A stretch of 64,000 nucleotides of DNA from Tubulanus polymorphus. Taxonomy: Eukaryota; Nemertea; Palaeonemertea; Tubulaniformes; Tubulanidae. Positions within the stretch are counted from its first letter, which is position 1, and each line of letters starts with the position of its first letter. Below, one piece after another: positions 50,003-60,500 of the stretch. Position numbers and translations under genes: made by a program. The stretch lies in the NCBI RefSeq assembly GCF_964204645.1, contig NC_134026.1, positions 21,780,650 through 21,844,649 on the forward strand, written 5' to 3'. Below the pieces are notes generated by a model, which did not search any database, was not told the DNA's origin, and saw only the letters and a list, made by a program, of their open reading frames with translations.

Positions 50003-50253
50003 GACCTGGCAGTGACTTGTCTGCCCACACGGCAACCCACCCACTCTCCACCCGCCCGACCCCTGGCAGTGACCTGTCTGCCCACAAGGCAACCCACCCA
50101 CTCTACCCGCCCGACCCCTGTCAGTGACCTGTCTGCCCACACGGCAACCCACCTACTCTCCACCTGCCCGACCCCTGGCAGTGACCTGTCTGCCCACACG
50201 GCAACCCACCCATTCTCCACCCGCCCGACCCCTGGCAATGACCTGTTCGCCCG
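50003..50253 (+). repeat. 57-bp minisatellite
   Basis: Four full units and a partial one, starting near 50006, 50063, 50118, 50175 and 50232, period 55-57 bp, core 'ctggcagtgacctgtctgcc' followed by a C-rich half. The frames on both strands across it (for example 49993-50277 minus) are repeat artefacts. Confidence 0.9.
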
Positions 50254-50642
50254 GCAGTTTTCGGCGCATGAGAGCAACTGGCTGGATACAATCAGTCTGA
50301 GCTAGCTTACGATTGGTTAGCGTCCATCTATCTCCAGTTCCAGCCAGTTGCTCATGTTCTACTTTTGAGCAACTAGTTGTACTCAGTTACTGTCATATCC
50401 ATCGATGTGAACGCCCCTTCATCAAAAACACATGGTTGTAACTGACTAAAACAAAGCAACGAGTCACATGACTTGAGATGCCTTGAGAATATTTGCTAGA
50501 TAACACATCTCAGATGCTGTCGATGTGTGTGCGCTATGGACCTAGCGACCGGCATGAGCCATGCAGTTGCTGGTTTTCATTAGATGGGTACTCGCTCATT
50601 AGCAACTAGTTATCTCTAATTGCTTTGTCGAAGTATGCTAAG

Positions 50643-50980
50643 CTTTAAGGCGGGCGTAGGTCGGCCTTGCGACGGCTTGCGACTCACTTGGATGCGACCG
50701 CCAGCGACGATTGCGTCGCAACGACTCACCGACCTACGCTACCTTGCGACTGCCAGCGACGGGTTGCGACTGCCAGTGACGCCAGTCGCAATGAGTCGCA
50801 CATGTTCTACTTTCTGCGACGCGATGCGACCGTCGCAACCGACCTGCGTGCTGTTGCGACTGGCAGCAACTAGTCGCACACAGTCGCTGACAACCGCATC
50901 ACAACCGACTTGCGCGGCCACCTGTGACGCAACGCGACGATCGCGTCGCATCGCAAGGCCGACCTACGCCCGGCTTTATA
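50643..50980. mobile_element. MITE packed with 'ttgcgac' motifs
   Basis: Inverted ends 'ggcgggcgtaggtcggcctt' and 'aaggccgacctacgcccggc', about 24 bp. The 290-bp interior is a dense series of 'gcgac', 'tgcgac' and 'gtcgc' in both orientations, far richer in CpG than the surroundings. The frame at 50620-51048 is an artefact of this composition. Confidence 0.75.
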
Positions 50981-51044
50981 GACCTATGAAGGAAGTTTCA
51001 TCAGTGTTTGTGAGTTTCAGCGGAAGGCAACCAGACCCTGGCGA

Positions 51045-51225
51045 GTAAGGATGTGTAGGAGTGATGCTGGTATGGTATGTGTAAGGTAGGGGGCGGTGTG
51101 TGTAGAGTGTTAAGAATAGGGTAAGGTACAGTTAGAGGAATACGAAAGTGTAAGTTTGGGTAATGTGGGGTCAGGATGTTTGGTGTTGTTGAGGTGAGGG
51201 TGAATTCAGTAGAATTCATCCATGT
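51045..51225 (+). repeat. Inner segment of the inverted repeat, left side
   Basis: Reverse-complementary to about 53085-53225 ('gatgctggtatggtatgtgt', 'gggggcggtgtgtgtagagt'). In the right arm it is contiguous with the partner of 48830-49640. On the left it is separated from it by about 1.4 kb of minisatellite and MITE sequence. Confidence 0.75.
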
Positions 51226-51304
51226 CAAGTGTCCAAGTGGCAAATTTGGAAAATTATTTTGAGTTATACCTAAGGAAATGGGCTTTTAAAATCATTTGAC
51301 CAGT

Positions 51305-51480
51305 CTTGTTAGATTGGCTAAAGAACCAAAATGGTCTTAGCCTGGTCTTAAGTTGTAAGATTGGCTATAGAACCAAAATGAGTTTAGATTGGTCTTAAGT
51401 TGTTAGATTGGCTATAGAACCAAAATGAGCGTAGGCTGGTCTTAAGTTGTTAGATTATTGTTAGGACCAAAATCAGTTAG
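51305..51480 (+). repeat. ~47-bp tandem repeat, 3-4 units
   Basis: Units 'ttagattggctatagaacc' plus 'aaaatgagtttagattggtc', starting near 51309, 51357, 51403 and 51450. The last unit is degraded. Confidence 0.8.
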
Positions 51481-51499
51481 AACCAAAAATCAAAAAGAC

Positions 51500-53080
51500 T
51501 AAGTGGCAAATTTAGAAAAATGGATTCAGGTCTGATCCATGTGATCCAGTTGACCTGGGATTATTTGATTAGAGTCAAACTCATTGATTACGTAGGGGGT
51601 AATAGATGGAGCCACAGTTTGTGCTTGGAACAATGGTGAGTGATGCTCTTGGCATTTCACTCACCAGGAGAAAGTCCCCCCCATAACTTCTTAAGATAGG
51701 TATTTCCAGATAGAATTCTGTTTTTGTCTTATTTGTCTGTGTATATATGTCTGGAAATGGTGACATGGATGGTGATAGGACAGTACGGCCTGGGTGATGT
51801 TGGGGTAGGGTAATGTGATTCAGAGAAAGTGGTCCAGTCCGGACTGGCATTACCTCCTGCCCTTCCTCCTTCCCGCGCTTACTATTCCACAAGCTCTATA
51901 TGAGATACATCGAGAATGATGCTAATGAAGATTGAATTCATCGATTCATTTAGGAATTGAAACTTGTTTCATTGAACAAATGTCACTGCAAAAAAACAAT
52001 ATCATCAAACAATGATATGATTGTGATTGACTATAGTGAACCACTGCCCTAGTGCAGTTTTATGTCACAAAAAGCTTTTTTCCACTCGATACAACAGATG
52101 ATAGTGCTACCAATCGGACTGCCTGTGTAGGGCAAGTAATTTTTGTAGGGGACAAGCAAAATTTCAGATATGCTTGCCCCCGGGCAAGTGGATTTCATTC
52201 CTTAGATGGGACCCTGTAAAAGCACTGATTCAGATGGATTTAAACCCAGTTCAATTACTATATTTCCTATATATTCACTTACTGCCGGGTGGTACTGATA
52301 CAGAGCAAGGAGAGATAGCGAGAGAAAGATAGAGAGAGCCATATGAAAAAGAAAGAACATGAAAAGAGTGGGGTCCGAGAGCAATTCGAAGGTTTAGTGT
52401 TCTGCTGGCCTAGATGGCGGGCAGGGGTCTATTCCTACCTCAACTCAAGAAAGGTGAGCTTAAAGCCACCAAGCACAAAAGTGGGGTCCAAAGGGTAGTC
52501 CACTACTGGCTTAGAGAGTGGTCAGTGGTCTATTCCTACCTCACGTGCTTAAAAATGTTTGCAAAAAATGGCAAATAAGAAAGTGAGAGTGAGAGTGTGA
52601 GAGAGAGAGGAGGTGCTGAGTTTCATGTATCACTGGGCGTAACGTGACAAATAAGAAATAATTCACAGATAATTCACAATAATTCAAATCTTGAATAATT
52701 GTGTTGTGGGTTCAGAGTCTATTTCTCATCATGGTAAAAACTATTCAGAGATTTGTGAATTAAGAAATTTGCCGTCATTTGCTTCATGAATCGTTCACTT
52801 GTTAAAATGAATCATGTGACAGACATGTAAAATACTGTTACTGATTTGTCATTGTTTTGATGGTGTCTTAATATTCAATGTGTTGCAGGTATCGTCTCCT
52901 AGTATTTCACATGGAATTGAGGAGTAGTTTGAGGGATCGGGAGGGTTGGAGAAGCATTGAGATGTCTAAAGGGAGCGGCCTGGAGGAGGCTGAGAGATTG
53001 AGTGACCCCATCAATCACTCATCACTGTACTGTCCTAGCTCCACCCCTAATATCACATCACAGACACCACCCCCTACCTC
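51500..53080. other. Non-coding interior of the inverted-repeat region
   Basis: No supported gene. Contains short purine-rich simple repeats (agag tracts at 52310-52340 and 52590-52610) and a repeated 'tattcctacctca' sentence (52430-52445 and 52530-52545). Open frames such as 51581-51892 (minus) show only low-complexity Pro/Thr sequence. Confidence 0.5.
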
Positions 53081-53084
53081 ACCC

Positions 53085-54000
53085 TCACCTCAACAACACC
53101 AAACATACTGACCCCGCATTACCCAAACTTACACTTTCATATTACTCTGACTGTACCTTACTCTATCCTTAACACTCTACACACACCGCCCCCTACCTTA
53201 CACATACCATACCAGCATCACACCTGTACCGCCCTCTACCAGCAACCTTTCTCCATTATCATACACCTCCCTTACTATACATCGTACACTACCACATACA
53301 CCCACCCCAAACAGTTCCATATTAAACTGATCATCTAATCCAGCCATATCAAACAACCCTGCATCATCCAACCTGATCTTACCTTATCACATTGTCCTAT
53401 CCTCCCCTAATGTGTCAACTCCATACCCTGTCTCATTCCATACCCAAGCACCATACTTCTCATTCCCTCTATGATTGAATAAGTAGAAATGTTACGATGT
53501 TGTAGTTACACAGATGAGAATGATTCTTATCGCTAATGAAGATGAGAGAACAAACATTCTTCAAACTGAGGAGGAATAAGTGAATAAATGACTGCAGTGT
53601 TACACAGTCAGTGTTACATGTACATCAGTTATATCTCCATTAGACTGAAACAATGAGCGAAACTTCTACAGTTACAATCTGACACAAATCAAACTGCGTC
53701 AGAAAACATTTTACAACTTTCTCGTTTTCTATAACTTTGGTTTCAGATGTGCTTCATATGTATTCATATAGAATGTGTTATCATTATTTCAGTTGTTACA
53801 ATTAGGTTGATTCAGTGGTCGCTGTAAGGAACTCTGATCTATAGCTGTGTGTGAAGTGAGCTGAAGATGGATACAGATACTTGCTGGAGACAAATTCAAT
53901 AACTGTTATAATGATTCTACATTTTGTTTTAGTCTGTTAGAAGATTAACTGAATTCTGGTCCTGAACATGTTTCAACTCCACACGATAACTGGTATGTGT
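53085..54000 (-). repeat. Right arm of the large inverted repeat
   Basis: Partner of 48830-49640 (53225-54000) and of 51045-51225 (53085-53225), now C/A-rich on the plus strand. It keeps the same outer sequence in inverse orientation, including 'atagctgtgtgtgaagtgag' and 'agtgttacatgtacatcagt'. Confidence 0.85.
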
Positions 54001-54111
54001 ATGACAACAGAATTTCATGTTTATTTCATGAATTTGATAAATTGAAGAATCTGTTATTTTCATTTCAGAGTCAATCATTGCTGGGGAGTTGTAGAATCTG
54101 ATATAGAACTG

Positions 54112-54273
54112 GGGGTCATTCATTTATTACGTACGCATTAGGGGAGGGGGAGGGGTCAGTGCAATTGTGTACTGTAATGCTTAATGTATACCAAAAAATG
54201 GCTGATTTTGCGTACAGGGGGGGGGGGTTGAAAAATTCAAATTTCATGCGTACGTAATAAATGAATGATCCCC
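54112..54273. mobile_element. MITE family A, copy 1
   Basis: Inverted ends 'ggggtcattcatttattacg' / complement, about 25 bp including 'gtacgc'. The interior carries 'ggtcagtgcaattg', 'actgtaatgcttaatgtata' and a G-run near 54218-54227. A second copy sits at 61717-61888. Confidence 0.85.
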
Positions 54274-54346
54274 TGATTTTCACAGTCAGCTACACACATT
54301 AACGGTATGTATTACATGTGTATGGGTACAATTTAAATTAATCACA

Positions 54347-54530
54347 CTAGTTCTGCCTCATCATCATCATCATCATCATCATCATCTAGGTCTGCCTCAT
54401 CATCATCATCATCTAGTTCTGCCTCATCATCATCGTCATCGTCATCATCATCTAGTTCTGCCTCATCATCATCATCATCATCTAGTTCTGCCTCCTTATC
54501 ATCATCATCTAGTTTTGCCTCCTCCTCAGT
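54347..54530 (-). repeat. TCA/ATG microsatellite in higher-order array
   Basis: Blocks of (TCA)n separated by 'tctagttctgcc'. The minus-strand frame of Asp runs with Glu-Ala-Glu-Leu is an artefact or, at most, a low-complexity acidic segment with no supported gene around it. Confidence 0.85.
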
Positions 54531-56105
54531 AGCAGTGTGCATCCTGAGGAAGCAATCAGTCCTCCTGCAATCACAGATTGCCCGCTCTTAAGGAGGTCAG
54601 GTGACGTTGGGTCTTTAGTTCACCTCGGTTTCGGCTTCTCAGTAACTGTTTGAGTTTGGAGCTGCATCTTACCTTACTAGATTGGCTGACCAGCTTGTAT
54701 CGTTTATGATTCTACAATTTGTTTTAACCTGTGGATTTAACCAGGAGATGACCAATTACCAGAAGACCAGGTATGACCAATTTACCAATTGCCAGACGAC
54801 CAGAAATGACCAATGGCCAGGCAATGACCAGCGATTACAGATTGCCAGTATAATTGTATGATTGATTTTCTGTTTGTGAATGAACTTGAGAACAGTCACT
54901 GTTCTTTAATCCTATCAGTTACAGCCATGTTTTGATAAAATCTCTTGCACAATCACCTCTAAACCTATTACACAATCACTTCTATCTAATCTCTATGATA
55001 AATACTCTTTGTTTCAACTCTCGTCAATCAAAACGTGGTTGTCATTGATGTTCACAGAAACTGAAATCCCAGAATCGATTTTGTGAACCTGAATAAATGT
55101 ATTTATTATTGTGTTGTGTTGTTTATTCAGCGAGATCTGTGGTGATTCAATCATGTGATCCGCTCAAGTTTTTTTTAATGTCAACTCCCTCCAAAATTCT
55201 GGATCCGATGTTATCCATTGTAGTTTAGACCATAGAACAGAGTTTGATGTTTATGTTTGGATGAACTTAAAAATTGCTAATTTGAAACTTTGTTTAAATC
55301 ATCATTTCACTAAACTTGTCCAAATCCTCGATTGTCAATCTTCCATATCCGAAACCCGTATCTAGATTTTGGAATGCTAACATAATGATAAAACTGGTTT
55401 GGGCACAACTTTGGTTGTTGTAATTATCTCTAAACGCCATTCAAACCACTACTCCGTCGCCGTAGACCAGTTTTGTCATTTATCTCTTAAGCATCCTCCC
55501 GAACACGTGTGTGGCGAACGAATCGTCACGTGGGGGATGCGGCCCGGAACCCTTTCATAGAATGTCTCGCGTGTATGTCTGATTGGACGGTTAGACTGGT
55601 TGTCTGTCGAATACTGCACCGAAATCCCAAAAGGCTAGGTTTGAAATCGGTTTCGGTTTGTAGGAAATTCATCTGTTCAGGAAACCGCTTTGTGAGCGTT
55701 TGCAACATCAAACCGACTTACCGACTTGTCCAACATGGCCGAATAAGGAAATTTCTGCGTTTTCGTTCTGTCGCATTTGTTCACACTACGGTAAAACCGG
55801 TTTGCCACCTTCCAGTCCTCGGGCCACTGCCGCCGGGTGAAAGAAAACGATATGCCGCCCTAGTTTTGGGGATTCACCCTCACCTGAATCAGACCTACAT
55901 GCACCCCTAGGGTATAATGCTTACTACTAGTTAGCATTTTTGGGTGGGGGCCGGGGATTTGCTAAAAAAGTGTTTGAACCCTGTTAAACATATATGCATA
56001 GCCGCATGAATGGACGCCGACGAGTCAATAAGTCCCAGGACAAGGGATTTCATTTTCCCCGGAAGTTTAAAACAGCTGTAATGTAATGATTTATCCCCTT
56101 GTAAA
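54531..56105. other. Intergenic, no supported gene
   Basis: Contains a short degenerate 'gaccaatt(a/t)ccag' series at 54745-54850. The frame at 55509-55910 (133 codons) shows no recognisable domain or splice context and is not called. Confidence 0.45.
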
Positions 56106-56210
56106 ATGGCTGCTGCCGGTAGACGTCGTAAGCTCGAAATTGAGCAAAATACTCTTGAAAGTATGATACTTCAAGCCTTTTCGTACAAAGAAATCGGAGG
56201 AATGTTCGAC
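56106..56210 (+). CDS. Candidate first coding exon with helix-turn-helix-like sequence
   Basis: ATG at 56106 opens 35 codons (MAAAGRRRKLEIEQNT..., then FSYKEIGGMFD) ending exactly at a strong donor GTGAGT. The 'yKEIGGMFDVS' pattern resembles the start of a DNA-binding helix-turn-helix as found in invertebrate integrase-core or transposase-derived proteins. No following exon was found before the prominin gene, so this may be a decayed fragment or a chance frame. Confidence 0.3.
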
Positions 56211-56329
56211 GTGAGTCTGTTTACTATGTTGTTACACTTACTGTTTATGCTAAAACAATAGACTGGTTGCCTGTCTAATTATGCGCCACCGTGCAAAACC
56301 TGGTCCAAATACCCCTCCAAATACGTGTT

Positions 56330-56640
56330 TTGATGCGTAATTTGACGGGTAAAAACGATGATTTTGACAGGTAATTGGTAAATACGAAGTTTGAATTTTG
56401 ACAGTATATCTACGATAGCGATTTTGACGCGTCAAATGATAACGAGTTTTGACAGTACGTATATCTACGATAGCAACTAGGTAATGCGAGATCATATTTG
56501 ACGCGTCAAATACGATGTTTTGACGAGCATTTTATGATGAGTTGACGAGAAAATTCGATGTTTAGTTTGACGGGTAAACTATGAAAGTTTGACGGGTAAA
56601 TTTGATGTTTAATTTTGACAGGATATCTATGCCATACGAT
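56330..56640 (+). repeat. Interspersed 'ttgacgggtaaa' motif cluster
   Basis: At least ten occurrences of 'ttgacgsgtaaa', 'ttgacgcgtcaaa' or 'ttttgacag' in about 300 bp with irregular spacing. The palindromic 'ttgacgcgtcaa' appears twice (near 56423 and 56499). It is not a simple tandem array. Confidence 0.7.
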
Positions 56641-57567
56641 ACATGCTTAGTTGGTTGTTGGAACGAACTTCACGTCGTATGAAATATTTTAACTTTTTTT
56701 CTGATTGACTTCAAAAGTCAACCCAATCGGGGATTAGCTGCAGTAGGCCTGTGTCTGTGGCCGGTAGAAATACGCAAATTAGGCTTTTTAGGCCTAGTGA
56801 CTAATTTCAAAGAAGTGCCATACATGCACTGAAATGGTCGTTTGAACATCGATCAATATTCACCACTTCGAATATGCCAAGATATACCGTTACTTAAAAT
56901 ATTACAAATTATAAGTATCCCATCTAACACAGTATTAACCTCCTCTGCCTGTTAGAAATTCTGGAGGAATGCGATCTAATAAATGAAAAGAAATACAAAA
57001 ACTGAAATTTTTTGTGCCATACATTCGTTTGAGGGCAGTGTTTTTTATCTTGATTCAGTAAAGATAATGGCCCGAAGCTCTTTACAAAATTTATCAAAGA
57101 GTCGCTACATGTAATCATAATACGCTTTCAAAGTGCATCAGTGTTCTACTAAAAGAAAAAACTAACAAAACACATTATAACATTCAACTGTGAACTGGGT
57201 TTTCATTTATTGTCGATACTCAATCAGCAATAAAAAAGCCTGGTGTGACCCAATTTACATCAAGTTATTATTCATCGAGTGTTCTTATACTTTGTGAAAT
57301 ATGTTCATGAAAGTTCGTATATACAATTGTAAGCGTTGAAAAATGAATATGTACCCTGTGATTCATTACTGCCCCACGTGAACACAGCGACCTGCGTGGC
57401 GTTTGCACGTAATTCTATTGGAAAATAATCAACCATGATTGATATTGTATCATAACCGGTTGTTTCCAGTTGCCGTGTAGCTGTGCAAAAGCGAATAACG
57501 AAACTAAACACAGTATCGCAGTATCGTACAGTTCCGACGGACAAGATCGTGCAAATTAGCGACGAAA
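56641..57567. other. Upstream region of prominin gene
   Basis: No gene supported. The prominin promoter and 5' UTR should lie in the right part; no TATA box was assigned. Confidence 0.4.
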
Positions 57568-60500
57568 ATGACATTTCTATCCGTGAATTTGCAAATTCTT
57601 GCACTGATGTTGGTCATGGTGCAAGTAACATCGGTCAAAACACCGGTGATAAATCCAGCTACCTTATCAGACGCTTCTGGAAATGTAGCCGATAGCGCGA
57701 GCACAATCACATGGGCGGATCTACCGAAAGGTAGGCCGTATAAGAGCAACACCGTTCCTACTGACCCGGGTCTCGGACCTTTGTACAATATGGTGAATGG
57801 CTTCGTCGGAGCAGTTCTACCGGTTAGTAAATTACCGTGGGGTAAGTATTTCAGTATATGGGGTGAGTATATCTTCCGATAGAATAAACGAGGGATGGCG
57901 TATGCTCTAGTAATATTCGGTGATCCTTCCAAAAAACCCAATTCCTAGGATGAAAGATAACATTGATAACATAAAATAATACTGGCCAGAACTACCATCT
58001 TGTAAGCTGCCTTGCCGCAGATATTTTTCGGTAGACATTCCATATAAAGTGATTTATCAAAACGGTAGAAGCGGGTTATTGCAACAAAACCTTGATTTAT
58101 AAAAGAAATAATTCCTCTTTCATACATAAATGCATATGTTTTAGCCGGGCTGAATTAGAACCGGTTTGGGAATTGAATGATCAAAATCACACTAACTTCT
58201 ATATTGTCTTTGTCAATCATACGAAACGACTTCGTTAGTATTGTATCAATGTTTTTTTTCTTATTTCATCTCATTCAATGTAGACCCGTTTATGCACGAT
58301 CGTTTCACATAAAATATTTCTGCAATGCGCCACGAACGAATTATGTCACAGGTTCATGTTTATGATCCCACACCGTCAACCATCAGCAACTCATTAGACC
58401 TTATTGCGTAGCTAAGGGGAGTCAAACATTACAGGGTGTTCGAAGATATATGTGAGGGCGAACGTAATTCTATTCAGAATGTATTTTTGTACTATATTAT
58501 AGATATGTTTGCTGGTCTGACTAGCGGAAATGTTTCAATCTCTCAAATAACGAACAACTGGCAATCCGTGAGTACCTCAGTGGGAGGTCCGAATGATAAG
58601 ACCATCTACGCATTAGTTACATATTTTGAGAAAGAAATCATTGACAAATAGACTGCTGATAGTAAAATGAACCGACCAAAATAAAAAATAAAAGTTTCGG
58701 AAAAATTCCTCTTTCTCGATGAAAGGTTATATAATTCTGTGTAAATTTCACAGCATTATTTTGTATTCAAAGATATTCTCATTCTAGTTAGCAGCTTTTG
58801 GCGCTGGTTATGGCGTTTGCTTCCTATTCGGATTTCTGTTCGTATTGATCATGCCAATCGTAGCGTGTTGTTTCTGCTGCTGTCGATGTTGTTGTGGCAA
58901 CTGCGGCGGAGACATGAAACAGAAGAGTAGTGACGTCAAAAAAGGCTGCTGCATCGGAATGATTATTGCCCTTTACGTAATGGTAACCCTGGTCGCGTAA
59001 GATTCGTTTATAATCATTCTATAATCTAGCAATACCATAAAAATAAAGAAACACCGACGTTGTTAATTAATATCCAAGACCATTTTACAATATTTTGGAA
59101 TCATCAATATGCCTTATCTCACGTTATTTGGTGAAATTTGTGGCTCATTCAGGTGGCCATATTTCGTGGATTCGTGTCTAACTTTTTGCTATAACTGTCT
59201 GCTAGTGTTTAAGTGCATACGTAATTGAATGAGATATTTAAGTGAATAACGCAAGTACTTAGGCGAATTAATTCATTGTAGAATGCATTTTTTTTGCAGT
59301 GGCGCAGCTGTGTGTATTATCGTTACGAGTGATTCCATGAATACAGCTATCGGTGAAGCGGGACCAACAATAGCGTCAAGTCTTTCTGATGTTTCTACCT
59401 ATCTAAATAACACTGTTGACGTAAGTACGTAACGACAGCTTATCGTAATGTAAGCTACAACAAAATTGTGGGGTTGGCAGAAAAATGTACATCGCATATG
59501 AAATTCAAGAGATGTGTATTTTCTTCAGCCATAGAATATTTCATTTTCGTTTTAAAATCGCAGGAAATTAAGCATGTGGCAACCACGAACTATGAATTCA
59601 CGGCGAAAGTAATTTCACGAGATTTGGACAGTACGTATAACGCACAAATCACTTTCGTTGTATTATATTTCATAGAGCACCATATTATTTAACTGTCACA
59701 TTTTGACGTAGATATTGGCCAACTGGTCGGCGTACCGATACAAAATGCACTCGGGACAACTGGTGGGGTCGATGCAGCCGTGCAAAGTGTCCTTGATCTC
59801 GATTCAAGTGAGTTCCGAGAAAAATCCTACACATTTTCCATCGGATTATGCGTATAATTCACAGTAAACATCATCATAATGACCGAACGATAATTTCCGC
59901 ACGTTTCGTTTTCAGAAATAACACAATCTATACCACTATTCGCAGACTATTCCGCAAAATGGACCGTTCTAAAGACGGCAATGACCGCGCTTTCGTCTCT
60001 ACTAGCCACCGCAAAGGCAAATGTAGAAACCGTTAAAACCAAAAATAAATGTACCAATGATCCGAACTGTAATGCCCTCACTCCAGCGACATATGTTACA
60101 GCTCTTGATGCTACAGCGGTAAGGTCGAATGACTGGCCCATGCCCGGTTAATAGACACATATGCAAGGCATTTGAGCAGAATACACTCATTTTAACATGT
60201 TGATAAGGCCAATCTCTGGATAATTCTCATGGTGACTTGTGATAAAAGTGGGCAATAGTATCTTGTTTTAAGAATATCATAAACTAAAAAATATCTACGA
60301 CTACAATTTGATTAGATTTTCATTTTGTACCTGGATAATATCATCATGTTTGACGAAAGAATTTTCAGTTTTATTGCAAACAATCTATTTTCTTTTTTTT
60401 TCGAAGACTATATTTAATCTATCAGCGGAAGAGATGGGCATGCAACATGTAGCCTCGCAAGATCTAGCCGGGAAACTGAATACAGTATGTACATCGAATC

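Noticed and set aside
50003-50253. Possible CRISPR-like array
   Set aside because: The 57-bp units are contiguous with no unique spacers, and the context is a eukaryotic nuclear genome.
49993-50305. Frames on both strands with regular WVAVWADRSL or PTRQPTHS repeats
   Set aside because: Both strands are open only because the 57-bp unit is a multiple of three; no start context, splice sites or neighbours support a gene.
50620-51048. 142-codon plus-strand frame
   Set aside because: Follows the GCGAC-rich MITE and leaves it into unrelated sequence; an artefact of CpG-rich composition.
54342-54542. Acidic Asp-repeat protein
   Set aside because: TCA microsatellite with spacer; no flanking exon found.
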